Below, in pieces: positions 7,692 to 15,862 of a DNA stretch of 41,407 nt. The stretch is taken from contig DASRMS010000010.1 of the NCBI GenBank assembly GCA_035647835.1, positions 1 through 41,407 of the forward strand, in the 5' to 3' direction. The stretch's first letter is position 1. Every line of letters begins with the position of its first letter. A program made the translations under genes and the position numbers. This DNA comes from UBA9865 sp035647835 (GTDB taxonomy: Bacteria > Bacillota > Dethiobacteria > Dethiobacterales > Dethiobacteraceae). The notes beneath the pieces were generated by a model. It saw only the letters and a program-made list of their open reading frames with translations. It did no database searches and was not told the DNA's origin.

Positions 7692-7768
7692 CTCCTTTTT
7701 TTATTAGATCCCCTTAAGCCAAGGCAACGGCGGAGACTCGTTTACCTGAGCCAAGGTTAACAGTTAAG
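7692..7768 (-). promoter_or_regulatory. rpsO 5' leader with repeated small hairpins
   Basis: The leader holds two copies of CCTTGGCT, each able to form a short hairpin: CCTTGGCTTAAGG at 7712-7724 and CCTTGGCTCAGG at 7745-7756. An AACG/CGTT pair lies between them. S15 is known to autoregulate through structured leaders in several bacteria, so a role as an S15-binding leader is plausible but unproven here. Confidence 0.4.
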
Positions 7769-7797
7769 ATTTTACCACAATGATTAGGCAAAGGCAA
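7769..7797 (-). promoter_or_regulatory. sigma-A-type promoter of rpsO
   Basis: On the minus strand TTGCCT (7792-7797) and TAAAAT (7769-7774) are separated by exactly 17 bases, close to the vegetative consensus. The position leaves about 80 bases of leader before the rpsO start. Confidence 0.7.
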
Positions 7798-7826
7798 GAA
7801 AGAGAGCAAGAATGACGCAGCTTGCG

Positions 7827-8774
7827 CTACTGCTCTTGTTTAGGCAAGTCGCAAATCAAATTTTTAGCCTGTCTTACGTCAGCCTGGATTTGTGCAACTA
7901 GAGCTGCGACATCCGTAAAACTCATTTCTTCTCTAATTTTTTGTAAAAAGGAAACAAATAATTCCTGATCATAGAGATTTTTTTCAGTATCAAATAAATA
8001 TACTTCAACAGAAACTGCATCTTTTTTAAAAGTTGGTCTCATCCCCACATTAGTAAGAGCCCAGTACTTTACTTCTTTTAACTTCACCTGGGTTAAATAG
8101 ACACCATTAGCCGGCAGGATAACTTCAGCAGGAAGCTGTAAATTTGCGGTAGGAAAACCAAGTGTACGACCTCTGCCATCGCCATGGATCACTGTACCAC
8201 GTAAGAAGTAAGGATATCCTAACATCAAGTTAGCTTCTTCCATCTTACCCTGCTGTAGTAATTGGCGAATAGCTGTACTGCTAACTGGTTGATCAAGGAT
8301 AGAAATACGCTCCACTACCTGCACAGAAAATCCTAAATCCTGGGCTAACCGTTGTAAATCGGCTGGTGTACCTATCCCACGACTGCCAAACGAATAATCG
8401 TAACCTACAATCACACCGGCAACTGAAAGTTGGCGGTGCAAAATATCAACAACAAATTGTTGTGGGGAAATGGCAGCAAAGTCAGGCGTAAAGGGGTGAA
8501 TTATTACATAATCAATTCCTGCTTCCCCTAACATGCGAATGCGATCTGCTGCGGTATTTAAGAGTTTTGTACTTTTTCCTGGCTTTAAAATTGATAAAGG
8601 ATGAGGAAAAAAGATAAGGACAGCACTTTTTTTGTGATGTTCTCTGGCTAAAGCTACAGTAGTACTAATAATAGCTTTATGTCCGCAATGAACACCATCA
8701 AAATTTCCTAAGGCCAGATAAACTTGTTCCCGGTGACAAAGCTGAAACGACTCAATTCCGTGTACAATTTCCAT
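7827..8774 (-). CDS. ribF: bifunctional riboflavin kinase / FAD synthetase
   Basis: RibF phosphorylates riboflavin to FMN and adenylates FMN to FAD. The FAD synthetase half (about 1-180) has the nucleotidyltransferase motif LGNFDGVHCGH and the later ISSTAIR-type SSTAIRQLLQQG. The riboflavin kinase half follows, with GRGRTLGFPTANL and a normal C-terminus. I prefer the ATG at 8774 (315 residues), 6 bases after AGGTG. A GTG at 8783 overlaps the truB stop as GTGA and would add three residues. It is the last gene of the rimP-nusA-infB operon. No clear terminator hairpin was seen after it. Confidence 0.96.
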   Translation of the reverse strand: MEIVHGIESFQLCHREQVYLALGNFDGVHCGHKAIISTTVALAREHHKKSAVLIFFPHPLSILKPGKSTKLLNTAADRIRMLGEAGIDYVIIHPFTPDFAAISPQQFVVDILHRQLSVAGVIVGYDYSFGSRGIGTPADLQRLAQDLGFSVQVVERISILDQPVSSTAIRQLLQQGKMEEANLMLGYPYFLRGTVIHGDGRGRTLGFPTANLQLPAEVILPANGVYLTQVKLKEVKYWALTNVGMRPTFKKDAVSVEVYLFDTEKNLYDQELFVSFLQKIREEMSFTDVAALVAQIQADVRQAKNLICDLPKQEQ

Positions 8775-8779
8775 TGGCT

Positions 8780-9661
8780 TCACCTGCTACGAAAAACTTT
8801 TTGTGGCCGAACTGTACTATTTTCTACCGAGGAAATGGCCAACAGTTCTCCCCCCGGCCCATAAACACGCATTAGTGTACCCTCTGGCGGCAAATCAGTA
8901 AACTTTAGTACCCTGCCATTTTGAATTTTTTCCGCATCCTCTGCGGTCACGTTATACGGCAGTAGCTGCTCCAGTGCAGAATCTAGGGGTAATAACGCCG
9001 TTGTCAATTCATTTGCCGCCTGTAGTGATGCACACTCTTCTAAGGTGTATGTTTGGTCTAGATGATAAGGACCAACACGCGTACGCACTAAAAATGACAT
9101 ATGACCCACTGTATCCAGCGCTTCCGCAATTTCACGACACAAAGTACGAATATAGGTGCCACGTGAACAGGACACATCAAATAAAATTTTCTGTGGGTAC
9201 AGCTGCAATAGTTGAAGCTGATAAATGTTGATCGCACGGGCTTTGCGGGTAACAGTTTCACCACGACGTGCCAGCTGATATAGTTTTTGCCCGTGCACAC
9301 GTACAGCTGAATACATCGGCGGTATTTGTTGCCGTGGCCCAGTAAAGTCAAGCAACAGGGTTTTTACCTGGTTAAAATCCAAAGGCGGTACAGTTTTTTC
9401 GTCAATTACTTGTCCCGCAGCGTCCTCAGTATCTGTAGCCGTGCCCAAAGTTAATTCAGCTCGATAGGTCTTGTCCATCGTCAAAACATATTCGGCAACG
9501 CGTGTGGCCTGTCCGATACAGATAGGCAGCACACCAGCTGCTCCCGGATCTAAAGTGCCTGTATGTCCAATTTTACGAATACCCGTCAAACGGCGTAAAG
9601 CTGAGACAACATGATGTGAAGTCATACCTGGCGGTTTCAGTAGATTGATAATACCATTCAT
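8780..9661 (-). CDS. truB: tRNA pseudouridine(55) synthase
   Basis: TruB makes pseudouridine 55 in the T-loop of almost all tRNAs. The 293-residue protein has the N-terminal NGIINLLKPPGMTSHHVV, the catalytic block HTGTLDPGAAGVLPI (Asp about residue 38) and CSRGTYIRTLCREIAEAL, with a PUA-like C-terminus. The ATG overlaps the nrnA stop as ATGA, so translation is probably coupled. It is followed immediately by ribF. Confidence 0.97.
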   Translation of the reverse strand: MNGIINLLKPPGMTSHHVVSALRRLTGIRKIGHTGTLDPGAAGVLPICIGQATRVAEYVLTMDKTYRAELTLGTATDTEDAAGQVIDEKTVPPLDFNQVKTLLLDFTGPRQQIPPMYSAVRVHGQKLYQLARRGETVTRKARAINIYQLQLLQLYPQKILFDVSCSRGTYIRTLCREIAEALDTVGHMSFLVRTRVGPYHLDQTYTLEECASLQAANELTTALLPLDSALEQLLPYNVTAEDAEKIQNGRVLKFTDLPPEGTLMRVYGPGGELLAISSVENSTVRPQKVFRSR

Positions 9662-10623
9662 GCGTTAATTTCCTCACTGACTGACGCTAGTACTAGCTGA
9701 AGTGCTGTAGGCAAATCTTCTGCTAAGGAACATCCCGATGCCCGTACATGTCCACCGCCGCCGAAAGAAGCGGCAACTTTGGCTACATCAATCTGATGAG
9801 ACCGGAAACCAACTTTGATTGTTCCGTCAGCTTGTTCCCGAAAAATTAAACCAACCTCAACACCTACAATATTTTTTGCATAGTTAATAACCCCGCCCAA
9901 ATCTTCATCGTGGGCTTGAGCCTCCTTCATATCTGCGTCTGTTAACACAATCCAGGCTATTTTACCATCAGCAGAAAGGGTCAGAGAGCTAAGCGCCTGA
10001 CGAAGGATAGCAAGGGCAGCCGGTGTCTGTAAATCAAAGATTAAGGGAGAGAGAGCTCCTGGGTTGACCCCAGCGGCGATTAATTCAGCCGCCATGGTAT
10101 GCGTACGTGCTGTGGTACTTTCAAACTTAAAAGAACCTGTATCGGTGCTAATAGCAACATATAAGGCCTTAGCGATCTCCAGATCAATCTGACAACCTAA
10201 TTCCTGCAGTAAGGCAAACACTAATTCCCCAGTTGCCGCTGCCGTATGGTCAACATAGTTTAAATGTCCAAACAATTCGTTGGTAGGATGATGATCTATA
10301 TTAATAATTTGTTTATCTTGTATTTCCCCCCAGATTGGTTGGAGGCGCTTGCTGTCTGCACAGTCTAGAGTTAACACACAATCAAAACTAGTCGTCGGTA
10401 AACGATGAGTATAGAATCTGTTTGTACCGACGAGAAATTGATAGCGTTTAGGTACGTCGTCAGCAGAAAACATCAGTGCAGCCACATCAAGTTGCTGTAG
10501 GGCTAAACCCATCGCTAATACTGAGCCGATGGCATCGCCGTCAGGCTCAATATGAGCAGTAATGAGCACTGCACGACAAGTTTTAAGTTTTTGGGCAATT
10601 TCAGCTAAACTATGCACCGTCAT
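9658..10623 (-). CDS. nrnA: DHH/DHHA1 phosphoesterase, NrnA-type oligoribonuclease / pAp phosphatase
   Basis: NrnA degrades very short RNAs and converts pAp to AMP. The 321-residue protein has the metal-binding motifs HIEPDGDAIGS (about 24-34), LDCADSKR, IDHHP (the DHH motif, about 110) and a DHHA1 domain ending in FGGGGHVRASG, so it looks complete. The start ATG overlaps the end of rbfA. It is placed between rbfA and truB, the normal Firmicute location. Confidence 0.94.
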   Translation of the reverse strand: MTVHSLAEIAQKLKTCRAVLITAHIEPDGDAIGSVLAMGLALQQLDVAALMFSADDVPKRYQFLVGTNRFYTHRLPTTSFDCVLTLDCADSKRLQPIWGEIQDKQIINIDHHPTNELFGHLNYVDHTAAATGELVFALLQELGCQIDLEIAKALYVAISTDTGSFKFESTTARTHTMAAELIAAGVNPGALSPLIFDLQTPAALAILRQALSSLTLSADGKIAWIVLTDADMKEAQAHDEDLGGVINYAKNIVGVEVGLIFREQADGTIKVGFRSHQIDVAKVAASFGGGGHVRASGCSLAEDLPTALQLVLASVSEEINA

Positions 10624-10969
10624 CGTCCTTCTTCAATTTCCGTAACACTTCACTGATATGAGCTCCATAGGCGATAGATTGATCCAAGTGGAATGTTAAT
10701 TCTGGTGTATGACGTAAACGGATACGCTTACCAATTATCGAGCGAATGAAGCCAGTTGCTTTATCGAGCGCCGTTAGTGTGTCTTGCTGCTCTTCATCGT
10801 TACCGAATACACTAAGATAAATTTTGGCGTAACTTAGATCTCGGGTGACCTCTACGCTAGTCACACTAATCATGCCACTGACGCGAGGGTCTTTCATTTC
10901 ATCGCGCAAGATACTGCTCATTTCTCGTTTAATCTCTTCAGCAACTCTATGTGCCCGTTGTTCAGACAT
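10610..10969 (-). CDS. rbfA: ribosome-binding factor A
   Basis: RbfA binds the 30S subunit during late 16S maturation and cold adaptation. I choose the ATG at 10969 (119 residues), 6 bases after GGAGGG. The open frame extends eight codons further without a ribosome site. The KH-like fold is evident from RAHRVAEEIKREMSSILRDEMKDPRV, then VEVTRDLSYAKIYLSV and the RHTPELTFHLD block. It overlaps nrnA by 14 bases and follows infB closely. Confidence 0.96.
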   Translation of the reverse strand: MSEQRAHRVAEEIKREMSSILRDEMKDPRVSGMISVTSVEVTRDLSYAKIYLSVFGNDEEQQDTLTALDKATGFIRSIIGKRIRLRHTPELTFHLDQSIAYGAHISEVLRKLKKDDDGA

Positions 10970-10995
10970 ACTAATCCCTCCAAACCGCCACAAGA

Positions 10996-13299
10996 TTATG
11001 CAGGCTTAATTTCCTGTATGGTATATGCTTCGATGATGTCGCCTTCTTTATAGTCGTGGAATTTTTCCATTAAGACCCCACATTCATAGCCAGCTAAAAC
11101 TTCACGCACATCATCTTTAAACCTTTTTAGTGTCTCCATCTTACCTTCATGAATTACAACCCCATCACGTATAACTCTGATGTCGGCAGAACGTGTAATT
11201 TTTCCTTCCAGCACATAGGCACCAGCAATGGTACCAAGACGAGAAACTTTAAATAGCTGACGGACTTCGGCCTGCCCCAAAATTACTTCTTTAAATTGTG
11301 GAGCCAGCATGCCTTTGAGTGCCGCTTGCACTTCTGCTATCGCTTCATAAATTACTCGGTATAAACGAATCTCGACATTTTCTTTTTCCGCCATTTTGCG
11401 CGCATTAGGCTCCGGCCGTACATTAAAGCCAATAATTAAAGCATTGGAAGCTGAAGCCAACATGACATCTGATTCAGCAACTGCACCGACACCGCCATGA
11501 ATAACCTGAACCCGCACTTCATCTGTTGATAGTTTAAGCAAAGAATCACGCAGCGCTTCTAAAGAACCTTGGACATCGGCTTTAATAATAATATTCAAAT
11601 CTTTTACTTCACCTTGCTGAATTTGATTAAACAGATCATCTAAAGAAATCTTGGCTGATTTGTTCAGCTCTACTTCACGCTTTTTATCAGCTCGTTTTTC
11701 CGCGATTTGACGAGCCATCTTATCATCAGTGACTGCTTGTAAATCATCTCCAGCTTGTGGCACATCAGTTAAACCTAAAATCTCAACCGGAGTGGAGGGG
11801 CCGGCTTTCTTAATTCGCTTGCCTTTATCATCAACCATAGCGCGAACTTTACCATAAATTGTACCACAAATTATAGAATCTCCGATGCGTAAAGTACCAT
11901 CTTGGATCAGCACAGTGGCCACAGGACCCCGGCCTTTATCTAGTTTAGCTTCAACTACAGCACCAAGGGCAAGTTTACTTGGGTTGGCTTTAAATTCTGC
12001 CATTTCCGCTACCAACAGGATCATTTCCATCAATTCATCGAAACCAACTTTTTTCAAAGCTGATACTTCAACCATGATGGTGTCTCCGCCCCACTCTTCC
12101 GCAACCAAGCCAAATTCGGTCAATTGTTGTTTTACACGGCCAGCATTGGCCGCTTCTTTATCTATTTTATTAATCGCAATAATGATCGGCACCCCAGCTG
12201 CCTTGACGTGGTTAATGGCTTCTACGGTTTGCGGCATCACGCCATCATCAGCGGCCACCACAATAACAGCAATGTCGGTGATTTGCGCCCCACGTGCCCG
12301 CATCGAGGTAAAAGCTGCGTGACCTGGTGTATCTAAAAAGACAATTTTTTTGCCTTGATAGTTTGCCTGATAGGCACCAATATGCTGTGTAATGCCACCA
12401 GCTTCCTGCGCTGTCACATTAGCTTTACGTATGACATCAAGGACTGAAGTTTTACCGTGATCAACGTGTCCTAAGACGGTGACCACAGGTGAACGCGGCT
12501 GTAGATCTTCTTCATTATGCTCTTCAACAGCTTCCACTAGTTCAGCTTCAAACTTGTCAACCTTAATCTCTACTGCAAAACCATATTCTTCAGCCAGCAG
12601 CTTTGCTACTTCTGTGTCAATAGCTTGGTTAATAGCAGCCATTACGCCGAAGCCGATCAGCTTACTGATGATCTCGCTGGCACTAACAGCTAATTTGTCG
12701 GCAAGTTCACCAACTGTAATACGACCTTCTAAAACAACTGTATTTTCCGTTTTTTGCTGCTCATCGAGTAGTCGGGCCTCACGGCGTGCCCTACGTTCTC
12801 TCTTATCTATTTTCTTTTTGGGACTCTGGCGTTTAGCGTTGTATCTTTGTTGGCCTGTAGAACTCTGTCTCACCGGCCGGCTTCCTTGTCCCTGAGTTGG
12901 TTTGGACTTTTGTGTTTGGTCTGCTGTCGAGGCAGTGGGCTGCTTTGGTGATGCTTGCTGCGACTGCTCTGAGCGTCCACTATTCCTTTTTGGTTTAGTA
13001 GCTGCGCCACTTTGTTGTTGAGGTTTCTTCTTTGTGTCATGCTGCGTTGTCTTACTCTTGTTGTTGGGGGAAGTTTCTTTTTTCTGTTCTTTTTCTACTT
13101 TTTTATTAAGTTCTTTAGCATACGCAGCGGGCGGTTCTCCTTTACCTGTTAATTGGTAGGTGATGCGCTGTGCTGCTTCTTTATCAACAACACTCATATG
13201 GTTCTTTACTTCACAACCAATTTCAGTTAATAAGTCGATAATGCGCCTACTCGGCACATCTAAATCTTTGGCTAATTGATACACCCGGATTTTTGTCAT
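10996..13299 (-). CDS. infB: translation initiation factor IF-2
   Basis: IF-2 is the GTPase that delivers initiator tRNA to the ribosome. The 767-residue protein has an N-terminal helical domain (about 1-55), a Lys/Gln/Ser-rich low-complexity linker (about 55-180), a second N domain, and the G domain starting near 270. Its GTPase motifs are GHVDHGKTSVLD (G1), DTPGHAAF (G3), NKID (G4) and SALKK (G5). Domains II-IV complete it through a normal C-terminus. The ATG follows GGAGGTGTAGCCC. It lies between ylxQ and rbfA. Confidence 0.98.
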   Translation of the reverse strand: MTKIRVYQLAKDLDVPSRRIIDLLTEIGCEVKNHMSVVDKEAAQRITYQLTGKGEPPAAYAKELNKKVEKEQKKETSPNNKSKTTQHDTKKKPQQQSGAATKPKRNSGRSEQSQQASPKQPTASTADQTQKSKPTQGQGSRPVRQSSTGQQRYNAKRQSPKKKIDKRERRARREARLLDEQQKTENTVVLEGRITVGELADKLAVSASEIISKLIGFGVMAAINQAIDTEVAKLLAEEYGFAVEIKVDKFEAELVEAVEEHNEEDLQPRSPVVTVLGHVDHGKTSVLDVIRKANVTAQEAGGITQHIGAYQANYQGKKIVFLDTPGHAAFTSMRARGAQITDIAVIVVAADDGVMPQTVEAINHVKAAGVPIIIAINKIDKEAANAGRVKQQLTEFGLVAEEWGGDTIMVEVSALKKVGFDELMEMILLVAEMAEFKANPSKLALGAVVEAKLDKGRGPVATVLIQDGTLRIGDSIICGTIYGKVRAMVDDKGKRIKKAGPSTPVEILGLTDVPQAGDDLQAVTDDKMARQIAEKRADKKREVELNKSAKISLDDLFNQIQQGEVKDLNIIIKADVQGSLEALRDSLLKLSTDEVRVQVIHGGVGAVAESDVMLASASNALIIGFNVRPEPNARKMAEKENVEIRLYRVIYEAIAEVQAALKGMLAPQFKEVILGQAEVRQLFKVSRLGTIAGAYVLEGKITRSADIRVIRDGVVIHEGKMETLKRFKDDVREVLAGYECGVLMEKFHDYKEGDIIEAYTIQEIKPA

Positions 13300-13334
13300 G
13301 GGCTACACCTCCATTAGTTTGGCCTCCTTAAACA

Positions 13335-13640
13335 TCACTCTATGATTAACAAAGTTTTTAATCGCTCGGCAAAACCTTCATCAGTTACGGTTACGGCTGC
13401 ACGAGGGGATGTCCCTAAGGCCGCTCCTAACTGAATTTTATCCACGAAAACAATCATGGGCACTGAATAAGATTTGCTTTTATCACGATATCTTTTTTTT
13501 GCTGCTTCGCCGGCATCGCTGGCTAAGAGCAGTAATTTAGCTTGTCCGGAGCGGATTGCAGCTAGATTGGCTTCTTCAAACCAAGTAAGCTTACCGGCAC
13601 GACGTGCCAAGCCTAAGAGTGCTAATGCTTTATTTGGCAT
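13335..13640 (-). CDS. ylxQ: L7Ae-like RNA-binding protein YlxQ
   Basis: This 101-residue protein has the L7Ae/L30e fold, which binds kink-turn RNA. Visible features are ALALLGLARRAGKL at the start, LLLLASDAGEAAKKR in the middle and the C-terminal RAAVTVTDEGFAERL. I take the ATG at 13640, 9 bases after GGAGG. Another ATG at 13649 directly abuts the ribosome site. It is encoded between ylxR and infB as in most Firmicutes. Its exact cellular role is not settled. Confidence 0.92.
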   Translation of the reverse strand: MPNKALALLGLARRAGKLTWFEEANLAAIRSGQAKLLLLASDAGEAAKKRYRDKSKSYSVPMIVFVDKIQLGAALGTSPRAAVTVTDEGFAERLKTLLIIE

Positions 13641-13641
13641 T

Positions 13642-13917
13642 TTATTCATCCTCCGACAATTGTGCGGCTAATTCTTCTACAACTGCGGGAGATACTGCTT
13701 GTTGTAAGTTTCGTTCGATTCTTTTTGCTTTAACCGCCTTTTCCAGGCAGCTTTTCTGTTTACAAAGGTAGGTACCGCGACCAGCCTTTTTCCCAGTAGG
13801 ATCTAATTCCACCCTACCTTCGGGCGTACGGACAATCCGTACAAGCTCCTTTTTGGGTTTTTGTTCCTGGCAGCCAATACAGGTGCGCAAAGGGATTTTA
13901 CGTTGTTTCAACCAACT
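13642..13917 (-). CDS. ylxR: YlxR/DUF448 RNA-binding protein (RnpM family)
   Basis: This 91-residue basic protein has the family motif PLRTCIGCQEQKPKKELVRI near the N-terminus, GRGTYLCKQKSCLEKA in the middle and a helical end. Members bind RNA, and some have been reported to modulate RNase P. The reading frame is open well upstream inside nusA. I take the ATG at 13917, but an ATG at 13926 and a TTG at 13908 are also possible because GAGGGAG sits between these codons. It overlaps the nusA end by about 20 bases. Confidence 0.92.
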   Translation of the reverse strand, partial: SWLKQRKIPLRTCIGCQEQKPKKELVRIVRTPEGRVELDPTGKKAGRGTYLCKQKSCLEKAVKAKRIERNLQQAVSPAVVEELAAQLSEDE

Positions 13918-14992
13918 CATCTCCCTCATCTGGAGAACTATTTGCTGCTTCGTGTTGTTCCGCCGCCTGGCTTTCACTAGCAATGTCAATCTTCCAACCT
14001 GTCAGCTTGGCAGCTAAACGGGCATTTTGTCCTTCTTTACCAATAGCCAGCGATAATTGGTAGTCAGGTACTATCACGTTGGCTACCTTTTGGTCTTTGT
14101 GTAGCGTAACAGAAACTACTTTTGCCGGAGAGAGAGAGTTAGCAACAAACAGTTGCGGCTCCTCGTCCCATTTAACGATGTCAATTTTCTCTCCGCGTAA
14201 TTCATTAACAATAGCCTGCACGCGAACTCCCTTAGGCCCCACACAAGCTCCCACCGGATCAACATCTGTATTTTTGGCATACACAGCTAGTTTAGAGCGA
14301 TGACCTGCTTCTCGCGCTACAGATTTAATCTCTACTGTACCATCAAAGATTTCAGGCACTTCTAATTCAAACAACCTTTTTAATAAACCAGGATGTGTTC
14401 TGGAAATAAAAATTTGTGGACCCTTTGTCGTGCGCCGTACTTCCGTAATATAAGCTTTAAGACGTTCGCCGGGCTGATAATCGTCACTGGATATTTGTTC
14501 TGTTGGTAAGAGCACTGCTTCTGTTTTCCCTAAATCTACAATAATATTTTTCTGTTCGATGCGCTGGACGATTCCGGTGATAATATCTTCTTCCCGGTCA
14601 ACATACTCGTCAAACACCATTTCACGCTCTGCTTCACGAATACGTTGGATGACAACTTGTTTTGCTGTTTGTGCAGCAATACGACCAAAGTTTTTTGGTG
14701 TAACTTCTCGTTCTACGATATCATCTATGTTATAATGCGGGTCGAGTTCCCGCGCCTCTTGGAGTGATATTTCTAATTGTGGTTGTGCTGCCTCTGGCAC
14801 AACAGTTAAGCGTGTATAGACTACTATGCCTCCTGTCTCTCTGTTTAATTGTACACGCACGTTGCCCGCTGCGTTAAAATTACGTTTGTAAGCCGAGACC
14901 AGTGCGGCTTCGATGGCTTCAAAAAGAATTTCCTTTTTGACACCTTTTTCACGTTCGATCGCAGCTAGGGCAGCTAAAAACTCTTCATTCAT
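13898..14992 (-). CDS. nusA: transcription termination/antitermination factor NusA
   Basis: NusA binds RNA polymerase and RNA and controls pausing, termination and antitermination. I take the ATG at 14992 (364 residues), downstream of AAGGGAGG. A GTG eight codons upstream lies before that site. Domains in order are an N-terminal polymerase-binding domain (MNEEFLAALAAIEREKGV), an S1 domain (about 130-195, GIVQRIEQKNIIVDLG), and two KH domains including VGPKGVRVQAIV and AIGKEGQNARLAAKLTGW. It lacks the acidic C-terminal repeats of Proteobacteria, as is normal for Firmicutes. It is the second gene of the operon after rimP. Confidence 0.97.
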   Translation of the reverse strand: MNEEFLAALAAIEREKGVKKEILFEAIEAALVSAYKRNFNAAGNVRVQLNRETGGIVVYTRLTVVPEAAQPQLEISLQEARELDPHYNIDDIVEREVTPKNFGRIAAQTAKQVVIQRIREAEREMVFDEYVDREEDIITGIVQRIEQKNIIVDLGKTEAVLLPTEQISSDDYQPGERLKAYITEVRRTTKGPQIFISRTHPGLLKRLFELEVPEIFDGTVEIKSVAREAGHRSKLAVYAKNTDVDPVGACVGPKGVRVQAIVNELRGEKIDIVKWDEEPQLFVANSLSPAKVVSVTLHKDQKVANVIVPDYQLSLAIGKEGQNARLAAKLTGWKIDIASESQAAEQHEAANSSPDEGDELVETT

Positions 14993-15022
14993 TTGGCAAT
15001 CATGCCTCCCTTCCACCGTGTT

Positions 15023-15481
15023 TTACTCAAAAACTAAATTTGCCTTTGCCACAAGTTCTAAAGGAATCTTGACAACTGTCGCGTCCTTATTTTTTGCAAG
15101 TAAAATTTCCTGATTAGCTAATCCCCGCAGCACTCCTGTATATTGTTTAGAACCATTTAGTGGAGCAAACAGTTTTACTGTCGCCAGCCTACCACTAAAA
15201 CGTTCATAATCGGCTGCTTTTTTGAGCGGTCGTTCAATTCCAGGTGAGGATACCTGCAGCTGATAACTACTCTCAATAGGATCAAGCTGGTCGAGTTCAC
15301 TGTCCATGATCCGGCTAAAAGCTTCGCAATCCTCGAGTGTCACGCCACCCTCTTTATCGATTAGAAAACGCAGCACAAACTGGCCGCCCTCTTTTACATA
15401 CTCCACATCTACTAATTCAAGCTGCAGATTTGCCGCTAAGGGCTCTGCCACAGCAAATAAATTATCTGTAATTTTTGACAT
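15023..15481 (-). CDS. rimP: ribosome maturation factor RimP
   Basis: RimP assists 30S subunit assembly. The 152-residue protein has the N-terminal alpha/beta domain (LELVDVEYVKEGGQFVLRFLIDKEGGV), the motif DPIESSYQLQVSSPGIERPLKK and a C-terminal SH3-like domain. I choose the ATG at 15481, 6 bases after GGGGGG. The frame could add a TTG two codons earlier. It is the first gene of the large operon and sits behind a long leader. Confidence 0.95.
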   Translation of the reverse strand: MSKITDNLFAVAEPLAANLQLELVDVEYVKEGGQFVLRFLIDKEGGVTLEDCEAFSRIMDSELDQLDPIESSYQLQVSSPGIERPLKKAADYERFSGRLATVKLFAPLNGSKQYTGVLRGLANQEILLAKNKDATVVKIPLELVAKANLVFE

Positions 15482-15792
15482 TCTCAACCCCCCACAGAGC
15501 AGTACATGGTGATGGTTACAAGTCTAGTCTGTCCAGATTAGAGCAAATTGGCCGCTAAAAAATACTAATTTTTTAAACTTAATCATGGCAACACGAAAGG
15601 CGTGCTCTTTACTATTTCCCTTAAGCACGCTGCTTAGCCCTGTCCAGGTCATCAACCCTGCTAGAGCTGCCAAGCGATTTTCGAAAAGAAAGGCTTGCTT
15701 TGGCATTCTGCAAGCAAGCGTTAAGTACCGTACAGTAAAAGTTAAGAGTGGGCGGACCCCACTCTCCAGTAAAAAGCATTGTTTTCTTAGTC
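15482..15792 (-). promoter_or_regulatory. long hairpin-rich leader of the rimP-nusA-infB operon
   Basis: This non-coding stretch of about 300 bases holds three inverted repeats in transcript order. The first is AGAGTGGG/CCCACTCT (15745-15765) just after the predicted start. The second is GCTTGCTT/AAGCAAGC (15693-15719), followed on the minus strand by the T-rich CTTTCTTTTC. The third is GCGTGCT/AGCACGC (15600-15630) with a 17-base loop. The second looks like a terminator inside the leader, which suggests attenuation. A known Rfam rimP leader attenuator exists in gammaproteobacteria, but I cannot say whether this is related. A 60-codon frame crosses the region without a ribosome site and was not called. 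Confidence 0.55.
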
Positions 15793-15821
15793 ATTCTACC
15801 ACAATTGCCAGTAAACCGCAA
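15793..15821 (-). promoter_or_regulatory. sigma-A-type promoter for the rimP operon
   Basis: TTGCGG (15816-15821) and TAGAAT (15793-15798) on the minus strand are 17 bases apart. It lies about 40 bases after the ispG stop and ahead of the hairpin-rich leader, so it would start the rimP-nusA-infB transcript. Confidence 0.65.
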
Positions 15822-15862
15822 GTATGGCAAAAAGATACGCACCAAGCCAATTGTTCAGCAGA

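Noticed and set aside
11885..12322. A 145-codon plus-strand frame within infB
   Set aside because: It is a shadow of the conserved IF-2 coding strand, with Ser/Thr/Ala-rich translation and no ribosome site.
12479..12895. A 138-codon plus-strand frame within infB
   Set aside because: It is antisense to the IF-2 N-terminal region and its composition mirrors that strand.
15524..15706. A 60-codon minus-strand frame in the rimP leader
   Set aside because: It has no ribosome site, starts inside a hairpin loop and crosses the predicted leader structures. Not called without conservation.
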